64,000 nucleotides of DNA from Hymenobacter glacieicola (GTDB lineage: Bacteria > Bacteroidota > Bacteroidia > Cytophagales > Hymenobacteraceae), in contig NZ_BMGS01000007.1 of NCBI RefSeq assembly GCF_014640315.1, positions 124,001-188,000 of the forward strand, read 5' to 3'. The notes beneath the pieces are model-generated. The model was not told the origin of the DNA and did no database searches. It saw only the letters and a list, made by a program, of their open reading frames with translations. Of this stretch, positions 19,724 to 28,033 are shown in pieces (within the stretch, counting starts at the first letter, position 1; the number at the start of each line of letters is the position of its first letter). The translations under genes and the position numbers were made by a program.

Positions 19724-20866
19724 ATGAAGAAGACTCTTTTGACGCTGGTGGCTGCGGCCGCGCTGCACACCGCTTCGGCCCAGAACTCGGCCGTAACCAA
19801 TGCCATCCTATTCCAGAAGCAGGGCACCCTGGACAAGGCCCGCACGGAAATCGACAAGGCCATCACCAATGAAAAAACCCAGGGCAAAGCCAAAACCTGG
19901 TATACCCGCGGCGAAATCTACGAAGGCATCGTAGCCAGCCCGATCTACGGTAAAACCGTGCCCGCCGCGGAAGCTACGAAAACGGCTTTCGAGTCGTATT
20001 CTAAAGCGGTAAACCTGGAAGGCAAAGACAGCGAGTACGGTAAAATGGCTACCCAAAAGCTCGACGGTTTGTACGGCTTGGCGTTGAATTCCGGGGTGGA
20101 AAGCTACAACGGCAAGGACTTCGCCAAGGCTATCGAATCCTACAAGATGGCCCAGCAGATTCGCCCTCAGGATTCCACGGCGTATCTCTACGCGGCGTAT
20201 GCTTCGGAAGCCAACCAGGATTTCGCTGGCGCCAAGGAAATGTACGGCAAGCTGCAAGGCATTGGCTACAAGTCGCCCCAGATGTACGGGCGCTTGCTGC
20301 AGATTGCCCGTCAGGAAAAAAATGACGCGGCAGCCATGAAGGTGCTGCAGGATGCCTTGGTTGCTTATCCAACCAACAAAGGCTTCATGCTCGAAGAGCT
20401 GAATATGTACATCAGCTCGGGCCGGGGCAAAGAGGCGCTGGACAAAATCGACCGGGCCATTGCGGCGGATCCGACAAATTCCAACTTGTACGCGGTAAAA
20501 GGATCCATCTTGGACCAGGACAAGCAGCCGGCCAAAGCGTTGGAGGCCTATAAGAAAGCCGTAGAAGTAGACCCCAGCAACTTCGACGCTAATTTCAACC
20601 TAGGTGTGTACAACTACAACAAAGCAGCGGATCTGTACACCAAGGCGAGCAAGATGAGCCTGGCCGAATATCAGAAGTCAGGTAAGAAGTTTGAGGCGGA
20701 TGGTAAGAAGTACTTCCAGGAGTCGCTGCCATACTTCGAGAAGGCCCTGCAGGCTCAACCCGATGATCGGGCTACAATTTCCTCACTGCAGAAAGCCTAT
20801 CTGCGCGTCGGCCGCACGGCTGACTCGGAGAAGATGTCGGCCAAGCTTGATTCCTTGAAGAAGTAA
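19724..20866 (+). CDS. Periplasmic TPR protein
   Basis: The 380-residue protein starts at ATG 19724 with a signal peptide MKKTLLTLVAAAALHTASAQ. It consists of tandem TPR units (for example QGTLDKARTEIDKAIT, YNGKDFAKAIESYKMAQQ, DKQPAKALEAYKKAVEVDP). Such proteins in Bacteroidota are periplasmic scaffolds; no enzyme domain is present. The gene is monocistronic, between the gyrA terminator and a long hairpin. An in-frame extension upstream to 19679 would spoil the signal peptide and is not used. Confidence 0.88.
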   Translation: MKKTLLTLVAAAALHTASAQNSAVTNAILFQKQGTLDKARTEIDKAITNEKTQGKAKTWYTRGEIYEGIVASPIYGKTVPAAEATKTAFESYSKAVNLEGKDSEYGKMATQKLDGLYGLALNSGVESYNGKDFAKAIESYKMAQQIRPQDSTAYLYAAYASEANQDFAGAKEMYGKLQGIGYKSPQMYGRLLQIARQEKNDAAAMKVLQDALVAYPTNKGFMLEELNMYISSGRGKEALDKIDRAIAADPTNSNLYAVKGSILDQDKQPAKALEAYKKAVEVDPSNFDANFNLGVYNYNKAADLYTKASKMSLAEYQKSGKKFEADGKKYFQESLPYFEKALQAQPDDRATISSLQKAYLRVGRTADSEKMSAKLDSLKK

Positions 20867-20893
20867 TCCCGCTGCCGCTAAGCTAGCGGGGGA

Positions 20894-20940
20894 GTACAGA
20901 ATAGCCCGAAACAGGTTTAACTGCTTCGGGCTATTCTGTA
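20894..20940 (+). terminator. Long hairpin after the TPR gene
   Basis: Arms TACAGAATAGCCCGAA / TTCGGGCTATTCTGTA pair over 16 bp, extended by CAG/CTG, around a short loop. It begins 28 bp past the stop; no clear U-tract. Confidence 0.75.
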
Positions 20941-21921
20941 AAACTCTACTTAACATAATATAAATTATAGGACAAATTACCATGGCATTTAAAAGTCGCA
21001 CACTCGGTGTTGCTACTAGTATTGATATTGCTTTTGAGGAAGTTTAATATTATGGAAGCTTCCAGCCTAGACTTAGCTAAGTTACACCACTAATAATGGT
21101 TTGCCGTTATCTGTTCTTTGACATACATAATGACGATGTACTCAAAAATAGACTTCTTAAAAAACGCATAGTTCGGTAGGTAATTTTCTTTTCCAATGCG
21201 CTCCGGCAAAAGTCTAGACTGATAGAGAAATTGATAACAGTAGCATCAAGGCTTACTACTAGAGTGAAGGAGCTTTAGCATGTTGAGTTACTTAGGTGCC
21301 ACGATAATGAAGTATTTCGTCATCAATTGGCCGACCTGTACACTATCTGCACAGCATCCAATTTCAACTCCTTCATGATTGCATTATAACATAGCATGGC
21401 TGGTGTTTACAAAAGGTTTAATACTGTGCAACCATTGGAGATATCAAGACTTGTCAGCTTCTGGATGAAGAATATTTGATCAGTAGTTAAGAATTAGTGC
21501 GCTCTTAGAGCTTTAGTCCATTTAAAAGTGCATCCCTCCTACTCGTGCGCTTTACGAGTTTGGCTGAATGAGCATGAGTAATTAGTTAGTTTTAGGCTTA
21601 TAAGGATACACCTTAAATCAAAGAACTAAAACAGAAGGCTCAGTAGTGTTAAAGCCGTATTGGATCATTATTCATGCTTTAAGTGAATACCTATAGCCCT
21701 ATGGCCCTCCCGGCACCTTCTATAGAGGGTAATAAATAAGAGTAAGAAGTGTATAAAAAGAGAAGTTAAAGCATATATTCAATTAGAAAGGTAAAAAAAA
21801 GTATAAAACGTAATAGAAAGTTTAACTTTTTTATACTTTGTACTGCTTATTTATACTTCATTGGCAAACAATTTTCTTATCTACTTAGTATATTTACTGC
21901 ACCTTAATCTTCTGAAATTAT
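20941..21921. other. AT-rich gene-free stretch
   Basis: About 980 bases are visibly richer in A and T than anything else here. No frame above about 50 codons looks coding. It contains several short inverted repeats (for example ACTCGT/ACGAGT at 21540-21558), the phrase TTCTTTGACATA near 21114, and at 21795-21845 an A-tract/T-tract stem around AAAGTATA / TATACTTT just before the orphan gene. It may hold an unannotated RNA, regulatory DNA or the residue of an insertion; I cannot decide from the sequence. Confidence 0.45.
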
Positions 21922-22956
21922 ATGCCAAAAACCATAGACTATCCCCGCACTAGTTATGACAGTGCCTGGGAAGTTGCCGAAGTAGTTGATGATACTGGAG
22001 GGAAGTGTGCGATTGAAACAGCAGCACGGAAGTTGAATAGAAAGGTAAGTGGCTCTTTCAAGGCCATCATTGGCTCTGCTGTTAAGTTTGGACTCTTAAC
22101 TAGCAAGCGAGAGCTATTAACGACAACTAACCTCTTCCGGCGCATTAAACATGCCTACGATAAGCAGGAAGAAAAAATATACCACCGGGAAGCCTTTCTG
22201 CACCCACCACTATTTACTCAGATCTGCCGCAAATTCCGGAACCGAGAACTACCGGTTCACATGTTTGACGTCATGCTCATCCGAGAGTTTGGGGTGGAGG
22301 AGATAAACGCACAGAGTGTAGCCAAGGCTTTTGTAGATGGGGCACGCATGGCGGGTATACTAGACGAGCGTAATACCATCATTGATATTGACCAGCTAGC
22401 CGCTCAGCAAACACCCCGACGCGAACTAGCCAGTTCGGACATGCCCCTGAACATGTTCCGCCCGACAGTATCGTCGACGGAAGCCAGCGCCCCCATAGTA
22501 GCAACAGAATCTCCCGTTACGCCCGTACCTGGTCGTGCTACTGCGGAAGTTGTGGCGCCCGCCCCCACTCCTCGGGTTGCCGACGCGGTGTCCAGTCTGT
22601 TTGGCTTGGATACAGACGATGCCGAAGATGCTACCGAGGCAGCCAACAGCTTTACTTCAAGGGGTACAAAAGCTGCTGCCGGGCCCGAGGCCGTGTTTAT
22701 ACCAACTCGAGAAACTCCTGAACCGGTGCAACGGCAATCAGCGCTGATGATGACTAGCAGCGAGTCACCCCAGGCCGCACAAACGGTTCCAGCGGCTCCT
22801 TTAGTTTCTGCTGAACCTATGAAGGACCCAGTGACAACGTATGCCATCCGAATAAGTGGACCGGGAGTTGATACCCAACTGTCCATTCAGGATCTGGACG
22901 ACCTGGATATAGTCGGGGCGTTACTTGATAAGATTCGACGCCGGTTAAGTCGCTGA
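21922..22956 (+). CDS. Orphan protein with winged-helix-like N-terminus and disordered linker
   Basis: The 344-residue protein is not a family I can name. Residues ~1-150 look like two helical DNA-binding-type units. The first contains ETAARKLNRK and SFKAIIGSAVKFGLLTSKR, then FRRIKHAYDKQEEKIY. The second contains FTQICRKFRNRELP, VMLIREFGVEE and AFVDGARMAGIL. This A-x-x-FGLL...R-x-FG...A-G-I-L layout recalls DUF5343-type proteins (inference). Residues ~165-300 are Ala/Pro/Thr-rich and likely disordered. The C-terminus (AIRISGPGVDTQLSIQDL, DDLDIVGALLDKI) is a small conserved-looking domain. Base composition is lower in GC than neighbouring genes and follows the AT-rich stretch, suggesting transfer. 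Confidence 0.7.
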   Translation: MPKTIDYPRTSYDSAWEVAEVVDDTGGKCAIETAARKLNRKVSGSFKAIIGSAVKFGLLTSKRELLTTTNLFRRIKHAYDKQEEKIYHREAFLHPPLFTQICRKFRNRELPVHMFDVMLIREFGVEEINAQSVAKAFVDGARMAGILDERNTIIDIDQLAAQQTPRRELASSDMPLNMFRPTVSSTEASAPIVATESPVTPVPGRATAEVVAPAPTPRVADAVSSLFGLDTDDAEDATEAANSFTSRGTKAAAGPEAVFIPTRETPEPVQRQSALMMTSSESPQAAQTVPAAPLVSAEPMKDPVTTYAIRISGPGVDTQLSIQDLDDLDIVGALLDKIRRRLSR

Positions 22957-23018
22957 CCAGCACATGCCAGCGGCTCCAATAGGGTAGAACTCTATTAGAG
23001 CCGCTGGCATGTGCTGGT
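22956..23018 (+). terminator. 21-bp hairpin after the orphan gene
   Basis: A perfect 21-bp stem (outer ACCAGCACATGCC / GGCATGTGCTGGT) has a 21-nt loop that itself can pair AATAG/CTATT. It begins at the stop codon and is followed by TTTATGTTTTTATT. Confidence 0.88.
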
Positions 23019-23061
23019 TTATGTTTTTATTATGTTAAGTAATATCAGGCTAGCGACAGTC

Positions 23062-24789
23062 CTAATTCTTAAGGCTTACTGGTGTATTGATCGGGTCAAT
23101 TCGAGAGACAAACCAGTACCCTCCGCTGGCTTCACGGCCCAGATAAAAACTATCCAAGCGGATAACTCGAACGTAATTGTCCCAACCAGTTGGTAACCGC
23201 TCGGGGGGCGGGCTGGCCGCGAATACTGCCACGGGGTGACGCAAGGCAACCAGCGAATCAATGGTAGGATGCCAGATAGGAATGGCCCGGCCGGCAGCCC
23301 ACACCTGCTTTACGTGCATGGTATCCAAGCTGCGCCAGCTTCGTAGACCTAGCAGCACCGTCCCCTGCCGTACGTCGGCCAATCGGCGCAACCCCAGCGT
23401 GCCCTTACGGGCCTCCCAGACCGGAAAAGCCGGCATTAACAGGCAGATAATGACGGCCCCTCCCACTACGCTAGCCCCCACCAGAGAGGATGAGCGGGCC
23501 AGGCCTACCCCCTGCCAGCTTACCCAACCCACTAAGCTCAAGAATAGAAAAGCACCCACTAGCAAGCGCCCGGAGGGCCAGCTAAAGCCGGGCAAGTGCG
23601 TAAACACCATCAGCACAGGCAAGGCCAAAAACACAGCAGCTAACAAGATGCCCCACCCCCTTACAACCCGCTTATCTACGGCACTTAGCCTAGCAGTCAG
23701 GCCAGTGGTTGTGGGATTTGCCGTATCCCAGTGGCGCAGTAGGCCCGCAATTAGCAGGGCCAGGGGCGGCATGAGGGGTAACATGTACCGCTCTTTCTTT
23801 TCCGGGACCACGCTGAGCAGTACAAGCCCAGCCCCCAGCCAACCCAACGCCAGCAGATACGGAATAAACCGACTGGCCCGCGGGCGAGCATAAGGCACGA
23901 CCAGGCTGGCCAGTGAGACCAGGGCCCACAGACCGGTAAAGGCAAAAAACGACCAGTAGTACCAGAGGGGCTGCACGTGCCTCTCGCCCCAGGAAGCAAT
24001 TTCCGTGCGGGCCACGCCCAGGGCGGCCGGTGCTACCGCCAGCCAGATGTAAAGGGGCCAGCTTCCCGCTACTATTACCCCTACCAGCGCGCCTACCCCC
24101 GTACCTTTGGCCTGGCGCACAACCTGGTGGCGGTGCTGGGGCTGCCCAATTAGATAGGCTCCTAAAAAGGGGAACAGCACGGTATAGACGGCTACGGGCC
24201 CCTTACTCAACAGGGAAAGCCCCACCAACAGGCCCGCACCTATAAAAGGAAGCACAGACTTCCCAGCCTGCTGCCAGCCACGCGCCAGTAGCCACAGGCT
24301 GCCAATCATCAGGCTATGCGTGAAGATGTCCCATTGCCCCTCCCGGCCGATGGTAACCACCAGCAGGCTGCTGGCCAGCACCAAGGCACTAAACCAGGCC
24401 GTGCGGCCAGGTTCGGTTGATGCGGCCGGCACTTCCAGGGAGCGGGTTAGCTCGCGGGCCAGTCCCCAGAAAAAGAATACGAGCAGCGTGGCGGCCAAAG
24501 CGGCCGGCAGCCGCAGCACGGCCAGCTGCTGGGTGGGGCCGGTTAGCTGCTGCAGGCCGGCAACGGCCCAGGTGGGCAGCGGGGGCTTGGCCAGGCGCAG
24601 CTCCCCGTTCAGGGTCGGAATCAGCCAAGAGCCCCCGGCCACCATTTCGCGGGCGGCCACAAAGTTACGGGACTCCATTAGGCTCACCTCCGGGGCCCCG
24701 AGGTGGACGAAAAAGTTAACCCCGCATACCACGCCTACCGCCGCAACCCGCCCCCACCGGGAGGCCCGCCCACTGTCTAAGATTCGCAT
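23062..24789 (-). CDS. ArnT/PMT-like membrane glycosyltransferase
   Basis: The 575-residue integral membrane protein has about 12 hydrophobic segments. The first periplasmic loop has the signature region HLGAPEVSLMESRNFVAARE followed by GGSWLIPTLNGELRLAKPP, matching the D/E-x-R-Y...E-M...W-x-x-P-x-L-N-G...K-P-P pattern of ArnT and PMT_2 transferases. These move a sugar from an undecaprenyl-phosphate donor to lipid A, protein or glycan on the periplasmic face. The acidic residue before Arg is Glu rather than Asp. It follows the GDPD gene by 39 bp on the same strand (probable operon), near a GT2 and a LAB_N protein. The acceptor is not deducible. Confidence 0.82.
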   Translation of the reverse strand: MRILDSGRASRWGRVAAVGVVCGVNFFVHLGAPEVSLMESRNFVAAREMVAGGSWLIPTLNGELRLAKPPLPTWAVAGLQQLTGPTQQLAVLRLPAALAATLLVFFFWGLARELTRSLEVPAASTEPGRTAWFSALVLASSLLVVTIGREGQWDIFTHSLMIGSLWLLARGWQQAGKSVLPFIGAGLLVGLSLLSKGPVAVYTVLFPFLGAYLIGQPQHRHQVVRQAKGTGVGALVGVIVAGSWPLYIWLAVAPAALGVARTEIASWGERHVQPLWYYWSFFAFTGLWALVSLASLVVPYARPRASRFIPYLLALGWLGAGLVLLSVVPEKKERYMLPLMPPLALLIAGLLRHWDTANPTTTGLTARLSAVDKRVVRGWGILLAAVFLALPVLMVFTHLPGFSWPSGRLLVGAFLFLSLVGWVSWQGVGLARSSSLVGASVVGGAVIICLLMPAFPVWEARKGTLGLRRLADVRQGTVLLGLRSWRSLDTMHVKQVWAAGRAIPIWHPTIDSLVALRHPVAVFAASPPPERLPTGWDNYVRVIRLDSFYLGREASGGYWFVSRIDPINTPVSLKN

Positions 24790-24828
24790 AGAATACCGTC
24801 AATCCTGATTTATTACCCGGCCCCGAAG

Positions 24829-25803
24829 CTACTGCTCTGTAACTTTGTTTAGGGCCCCGACCCGTGACTGACGCCGAAGAGTAGCCCGGAGTTGCCGCAC
24901 ATTGTCGACTTCGTACGAATCGGGGCCTGCCCCTACCACCCGGCTTACGGCCCGGGCCGAACGCCCCCCGAAGACTACCACCTCCCGCCCCAAGCTATGA
25001 AGTCGCGCAGCCCGAGCCAGACTGATGTCATCTTTGTGCACGACGGCCGCCTGCACGAAGGAGAGCTGCCCAAGGGTAGTAAAGCCAGCCTCAAACGCTT
25101 CGGTGAACTCAAAACCCAGCGGCAGGGAGGGCAGCAGCTGGCGCAGGTAGGCCAGGGTAGCGGGCCGGTTGGTCAGCACCAGCACCCGCGGGAGGGGCAC
25201 GTGGTAGCGCGTGAGTAAAAAAGCCAGCCGCCGGGCCAGGGCGCGGCTGCGGGCCGTGTCGCCCGTGCTGCAAGCATCCTGCTCGTGCAGATCCAGGTGC
25301 AGGTAGGGAAACGCAGTGGTACCCGTACTCTCCTGACTACCCCCAAGCTTATGCTGATCCTTCTGGAGTGCAGCCAGTAAGGTTTCCAAAGTAATGAGCC
25401 GCTCGTGCTGCCGCCAGTCATAGAGCCAGCCGCCCTGGTAGCGCAGAAGGGTGAGTTGGGCAGCGGGGGTCCGGCTGACACAGCCCGTGCCATTGGTCAT
25501 GGTAGTCAGCGTGTGGTCGTGGTAGAGGACGGGAATGCTGTCCTGGCTGAGCCGCACGTCAACCTCCACCCCGTCGGCTCCGCGCTGCAGGGCGCGGGTA
25601 ATGCTGCGCAGGCTATTAGGGGGCAGGGCATTGGCCGGGTGAAAAAAGCCCGACCCGGCGTGTCCGATAACCAACGGAACCCGGGGCGGCCGGGGGCTGA
25701 CGCGGGTGGAATCAAGGGTGAATGGGCCCGGTTCCCGAGCAGTTTCCGGCCCGGCACCCAGCAGCCCCGTAGCCACTGCCCACACACGCGTAACTAAGTT
25801 CAT
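24829..25803 (-). CDS. Glycerophosphodiester phosphodiesterase family protein with altered motif
   Basis: The 324-residue protein (ATG 25803) has a weak signal-like N-terminus (1-17), then a GDPD TIM barrel. GHAG supplies His48, GADGVEVDVRLSQD supplies metal ligands Glu80 and Asp82, and VLYHDHTLT supplies His95. Two usual features differ: the His-Arg-Gly motif reads His-Ala-Gly, and the Pro-Glu-Asn-Thr motif reads Pro-Pro-Asn-Ser. Activity on glycerophosphodiesters is therefore uncertain. It is followed at 39 bp by the ArnT-like gene. A longer frame to 25881 exists but adds nothing conserved. Confidence 0.8.
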   Translation of the reverse strand: MNLVTRVWAVATGLLGAGPETAREPGPFTLDSTRVSPRPPRVPLVIGHAGSGFFHPANALPPNSLRSITRALQRGADGVEVDVRLSQDSIPVLYHDHTLTTMTNGTGCVSRTPAAQLTLLRYQGGWLYDWRQHERLITLETLLAALQKDQHKLGGSQESTGTTAFPYLHLDLHEQDACSTGDTARSRALARRLAFLLTRYHVPLPRVLVLTNRPATLAYLRQLLPSLPLGFEFTEAFEAGFTTLGQLSFVQAAVVHKDDISLARAARLHSLGREVVVFGGRSARAVSRVVGAGPDSYEVDNVRQLRATLRRQSRVGALNKVTEQ

Positions 25804-25894
25804 AGCACAAGCAGAAAAAGGCGGTAGCCGGCCGGCAATTAGCTGCGCCGCCCCGTGGGTAGCGTAACCGTAGATAGGCATTTCCAGTTACATA

Positions 25895-26047
25895 TTTCAA
25901 CCCATGCAGGCCGGCGACGTGGACGTTACCTACGCCGACATCCGCAAAGCCCAGCAACTGCTCGGCTATGCCCCGCAAACCACGCTCGCCCAAGGGCTGC
26001 GGGAATTTGTGCGCTGGATGGACCTGGCCGAGTACCAGCCTACGTAA
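25895..26047 (+). pseudogene. 3' remnant of an NAD-dependent nucleotide-sugar epimerase gene
   Basis: The short frame reads FQPMQAGDVDVTYADIRKAQ, then LLGYAPQT, LAQGLREFVRWM and a stop. This is the C-terminal end of SDR-family UDP-glucuronate/UDP-glucose epimerases (typically P-M-Q-x-G-D-V-x-x-T-Y-A-D...L-G-Y-x-P-x-T...G-L-x-x-F-V-x-W). The match extends upstream of the only ATG (25904), and the frame is closed by a stop at 25871-25873, so the first ~85% of the gene is missing. A terminator still follows at 26074. It probably once belonged to the surrounding glycolipid cluster. Confidence 0.75.
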
Positions 26048-26073
26048 GCTGGCAAAGAGCCGGGCGGTAGTAA

Positions 26074-26117
26074 AAAAGCCCAACGGCCAACCGTTGTTTA
26101 CGGGCCGTTGGGCTTTT
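26074..26117. terminator. Bidirectional terminator
   Basis: A 15-bp perfect stem AAAAGCCCAACGGCC / GGCCGTTGGGCTTTT with A/T runs on both sides lies between the plus-strand epimerase remnant and the minus-strand LAB_N gene. Confidence 0.92.
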
Positions 26118-26163
26118 AAGTGGGTTGGCAACTGGCTAGCAGGTAGCCCCCCGGGCAAGCCAA

Positions 26164-26814
26164 TTAGGCGGAGGTCGTGTGGGTGACGCGGGCCTGCTCG
26201 CGCCGTAGCAGCACAATGTTACGGGCGTACACCAGCGTGCCGAAGCTATTGCCAATCAGTAGCACCAGGTCCTGGCGCAGGCCTGCGTAAATCAGGATCA
26301 GCAGGGACCCCACGAAGCTGATAACCCAGAAGCTCAGGGGCAGCGACGACTCTCCCTTGCGTTCCGAATACAGCCACTGATATACAAACCGGAGTAGAAA
26401 GATGGTTTGCCCCACGGCGCCCAGCGCCAGCACCCCACCCGGAATCCGACTCCCCAGCATGGCCTGCAAGCTGAAGTGCTGATTGCCGGCCCCAAACCAA
26501 CCCAGCATTACAACCGGAAACACGTAAGCACCGGCCCGAAACCAGGGGTTGAGTTTGGCCCACTCGCCCAGCAGCTGCAGGTTGCGGATGTAAATGGCGT
26601 AGCTGATGAGCTGGGCAGCTAGAATGACCGGGTCGTGGCGCAGGATGCCGTAGACGATCATCAAAAACGAGGACACCAGGCTGATTTGCCAGAACAGGGT
26701 AGGCACCAGCACCCGCCGGGCCCGCTCGCTCTGAATCCACTGCAGCACAATCCGGCTCGAAAACAAGAGCTGCGACACCAGTCCGATGCCCAGCGCGACA
26801 GTTTGCGTGGTCAT
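26164..26814 (-). CDS. Membrane protein with tandem lipid A biosynthesis N-terminal (LAB_N) domains
   Basis: The 216-residue protein has six to seven membrane segments arranged as two LAB_N-like repeats. Repeat 1 is LLFSSRIVLQWIQSERARR...PTLFWQISLVSSFLMIVYGI, with the second copy FLLRFVYQWLYSERKGES...LSFWVISFVGSLLILIYAGL. The Q-W-(I/L)-x-S-E-R core in each copy is diagnostic. In other bacteria this domain precedes lipid-A-disaccharide synthase; stand-alone tandem forms in Bacteroidota neighbour glycosyltransferases. It starts at ATG 26814, 13 bp after the GT2 gene, so the pair is an operon. Role inferred: envelope glycolipid assembly. Confidence 0.88.
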   Translation of the reverse strand: MTTQTVALGIGLVSQLLFSSRIVLQWIQSERARRVLVPTLFWQISLVSSFLMIVYGILRHDPVILAAQLISYAIYIRNLQLLGEWAKLNPWFRAGAYVFPVVMLGWFGAGNQHFSLQAMLGSRIPGGVLALGAVGQTIFLLRFVYQWLYSERKGESSLPLSFWVISFVGSLLILIYAGLRQDLVLLIGNSFGTLVYARNIVLLRREQARVTHTTSA

Positions 26815-26827
26815 GGCAAGGTGCGGG

Positions 26828-27616
26828 TTAGTGGCGGCCCGGGGCAGCCGTAGCGGCAGCAGCTTCCGACGGCTGCCCCAGGTGCTGCTCCCCGATTTCG
26901 TAGTTCTTCCAGCGCGAGCGAATCCAGCGGAAACCGAACGTGTCCACCAGCGGCTTCCAGGCCCGGTTCCAGAGGTTGTACTTGGCCGTGCCCGCAAAGC
27001 GCGGGAAATGACGCACTGGCAGCTGTTTCACTTTGCCGCCCTGCAGCTGCACCAGCGCCCCGAGGAAGCGGTGCATGCCGTGAAACAGGGGAATCCGCCG
27101 GGCATACTCAATTTTGATGATCTTCAGCGGACAGCCCGTATCCTGAATACCGTCGTTAATCAGGGTCCGTCGCACCCCGTTGGCAATTTTGGAGGACAGC
27201 TTCTTCACGAAGGTATCTTGGCGCTTGGCCCGGATGCCGTTGACCATGTCGTACTCCGGAAAGAAGGGAAAGAACTGCAGGAAGTCCAGCGGGGTGGTTT
27301 GAATGTCGGAGTCAATGTACCCGATCAGGGTTGTGCGGGCATGGTCAATGCCGGCCTTAATGGCCGTGCTCAGCCCCCGGTTCTGGCTGAGGCTGATAAA
27401 CTCATAAGCCGGCTCCTGCTGGCAGACTTCCCGCACAAGGGCCAGGGAGTTATCCGTCGACCCGTCATTGACAAACAAGACCGTCGTCGGGACGGGCGTT
27501 TCCGCCAGAAACTTGTTCATCTCCACCACAAACTGCCCCAGGCTTTCTTCTTCATTATAGACGGGTACCAGCACCGTCAGGCTTTGCGTAGGCAGGTAGG
27601 AAGTTGTGTCGGGCAT
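26828..27616 (-). CDS. Family 2 glycosyltransferase (polyprenyl-phosphate sugar synthase-like)
   Basis: The 262-residue protein has a GT-A fold: LTVLVPVYNEEESLGQFV, NDGSTDNSL, SQNRGLSTAIKAGIDHA, and GYIDSDIQTTP with the D-x-D metal motif. The second half holds a GxxxxxxR-type region (MVNGIRAKRQD) and a C-terminal RYxLWNRAW-like stretch (TAKYNLWNRAWKPLVDTFG), as in ArnC/dolichol-phosphate-mannose-synthase relatives. No membrane segment, so cytoplasmic-face transfer to undecaprenyl phosphate is likely. ATG 27616 is preferred over an upstream TTG. A TACCTTGC element lies 29 bp upstream (27652-27645). Confidence 0.9.
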   Translation of the reverse strand: MPDTTSYLPTQSLTVLVPVYNEEESLGQFVVEMNKFLAETPVPTTVLFVNDGSTDNSLALVREVCQQEPAYEFISLSQNRGLSTAIKAGIDHARTTLIGYIDSDIQTTPLDFLQFFPFFPEYDMVNGIRAKRQDTFVKKLSSKIANGVRRTLINDGIQDTGCPLKIIKIEYARRIPLFHGMHRFLGALVQLQGGKVKQLPVRHFPRFAGTAKYNLWNRAWKPLVDTFGFRWIRSRWKNYEIGEQHLGQPSEAAAATAAPGRH

Positions 27617-28033
27617 AAAAAACGGCAACTGATACTAGGGCTGCGCAAGGTAGGCAACCGTTTAGAAAAGACCGTGGGCGGGTCGTACTCCTATTCTTAC
27701 TGGATTGGTACGGCGGAGGTTTTGCCTTCTTCTGCGGGTTGGCTGGAAGCGGTGGATGCCTTGCAAATTTCTGTTTATATTTATGATAATTTTATAAATA
27801 GTAAAGCACTGTATCACCTAGCTATTGCTTTATACTTTTAATATTTTTCTATAGTGTAAACAATAAATAATTCAAGCTAGCTGCATAGTCCAGCTATCCA
27901 CCTTAACCAGGTGCTTATCAGTGCTTTTTTAAGCATTGCTGAACCCAGGAGCCTTGCTTATAGCGCCAACGCCCCAGCGCAACCTGTGGTGCGCCGGGGC
28001 GTTGGAAAACGGTAGGGTAACCGGTCGGCTAGG
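27617..28033. other. Intergenic region between GT2 and hisIE
   Basis: It holds the candidate GT2 promoter (27645-27652, minus), an AT-rich run (27775-27880) with no gene, and the his operon terminator at its far end. The AT-rich run shows no coherent hairpin or frame. Confidence 0.5.
27966..28005 (-). terminator. Terminator of the histidine operon
   Basis: A 16-bp stem with a single A/C mismatch (CCAACGCCCC / GGGGCGTTGG core) and an 8-nt loop lies 29 bp past the hisIE stop. No clear U-tract. Confidence 0.75.

Noticed and set aside
21100..21160. TTCTTTGACATA phrase considered as a CRISPR leader or rRNA-type promoter
   Set aside because: No repeat-spacer array or RNA gene follows; no regular repeats were found anywhere in the window that fit a CRISPR array.
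26815..26997. Upstream extension of the LAB_N gene
   Set aside because: It overlaps the end of the GT2 gene, and its Arg/Ser-rich sequence is not conserved-looking; ATG 26814 gives a normal protein.
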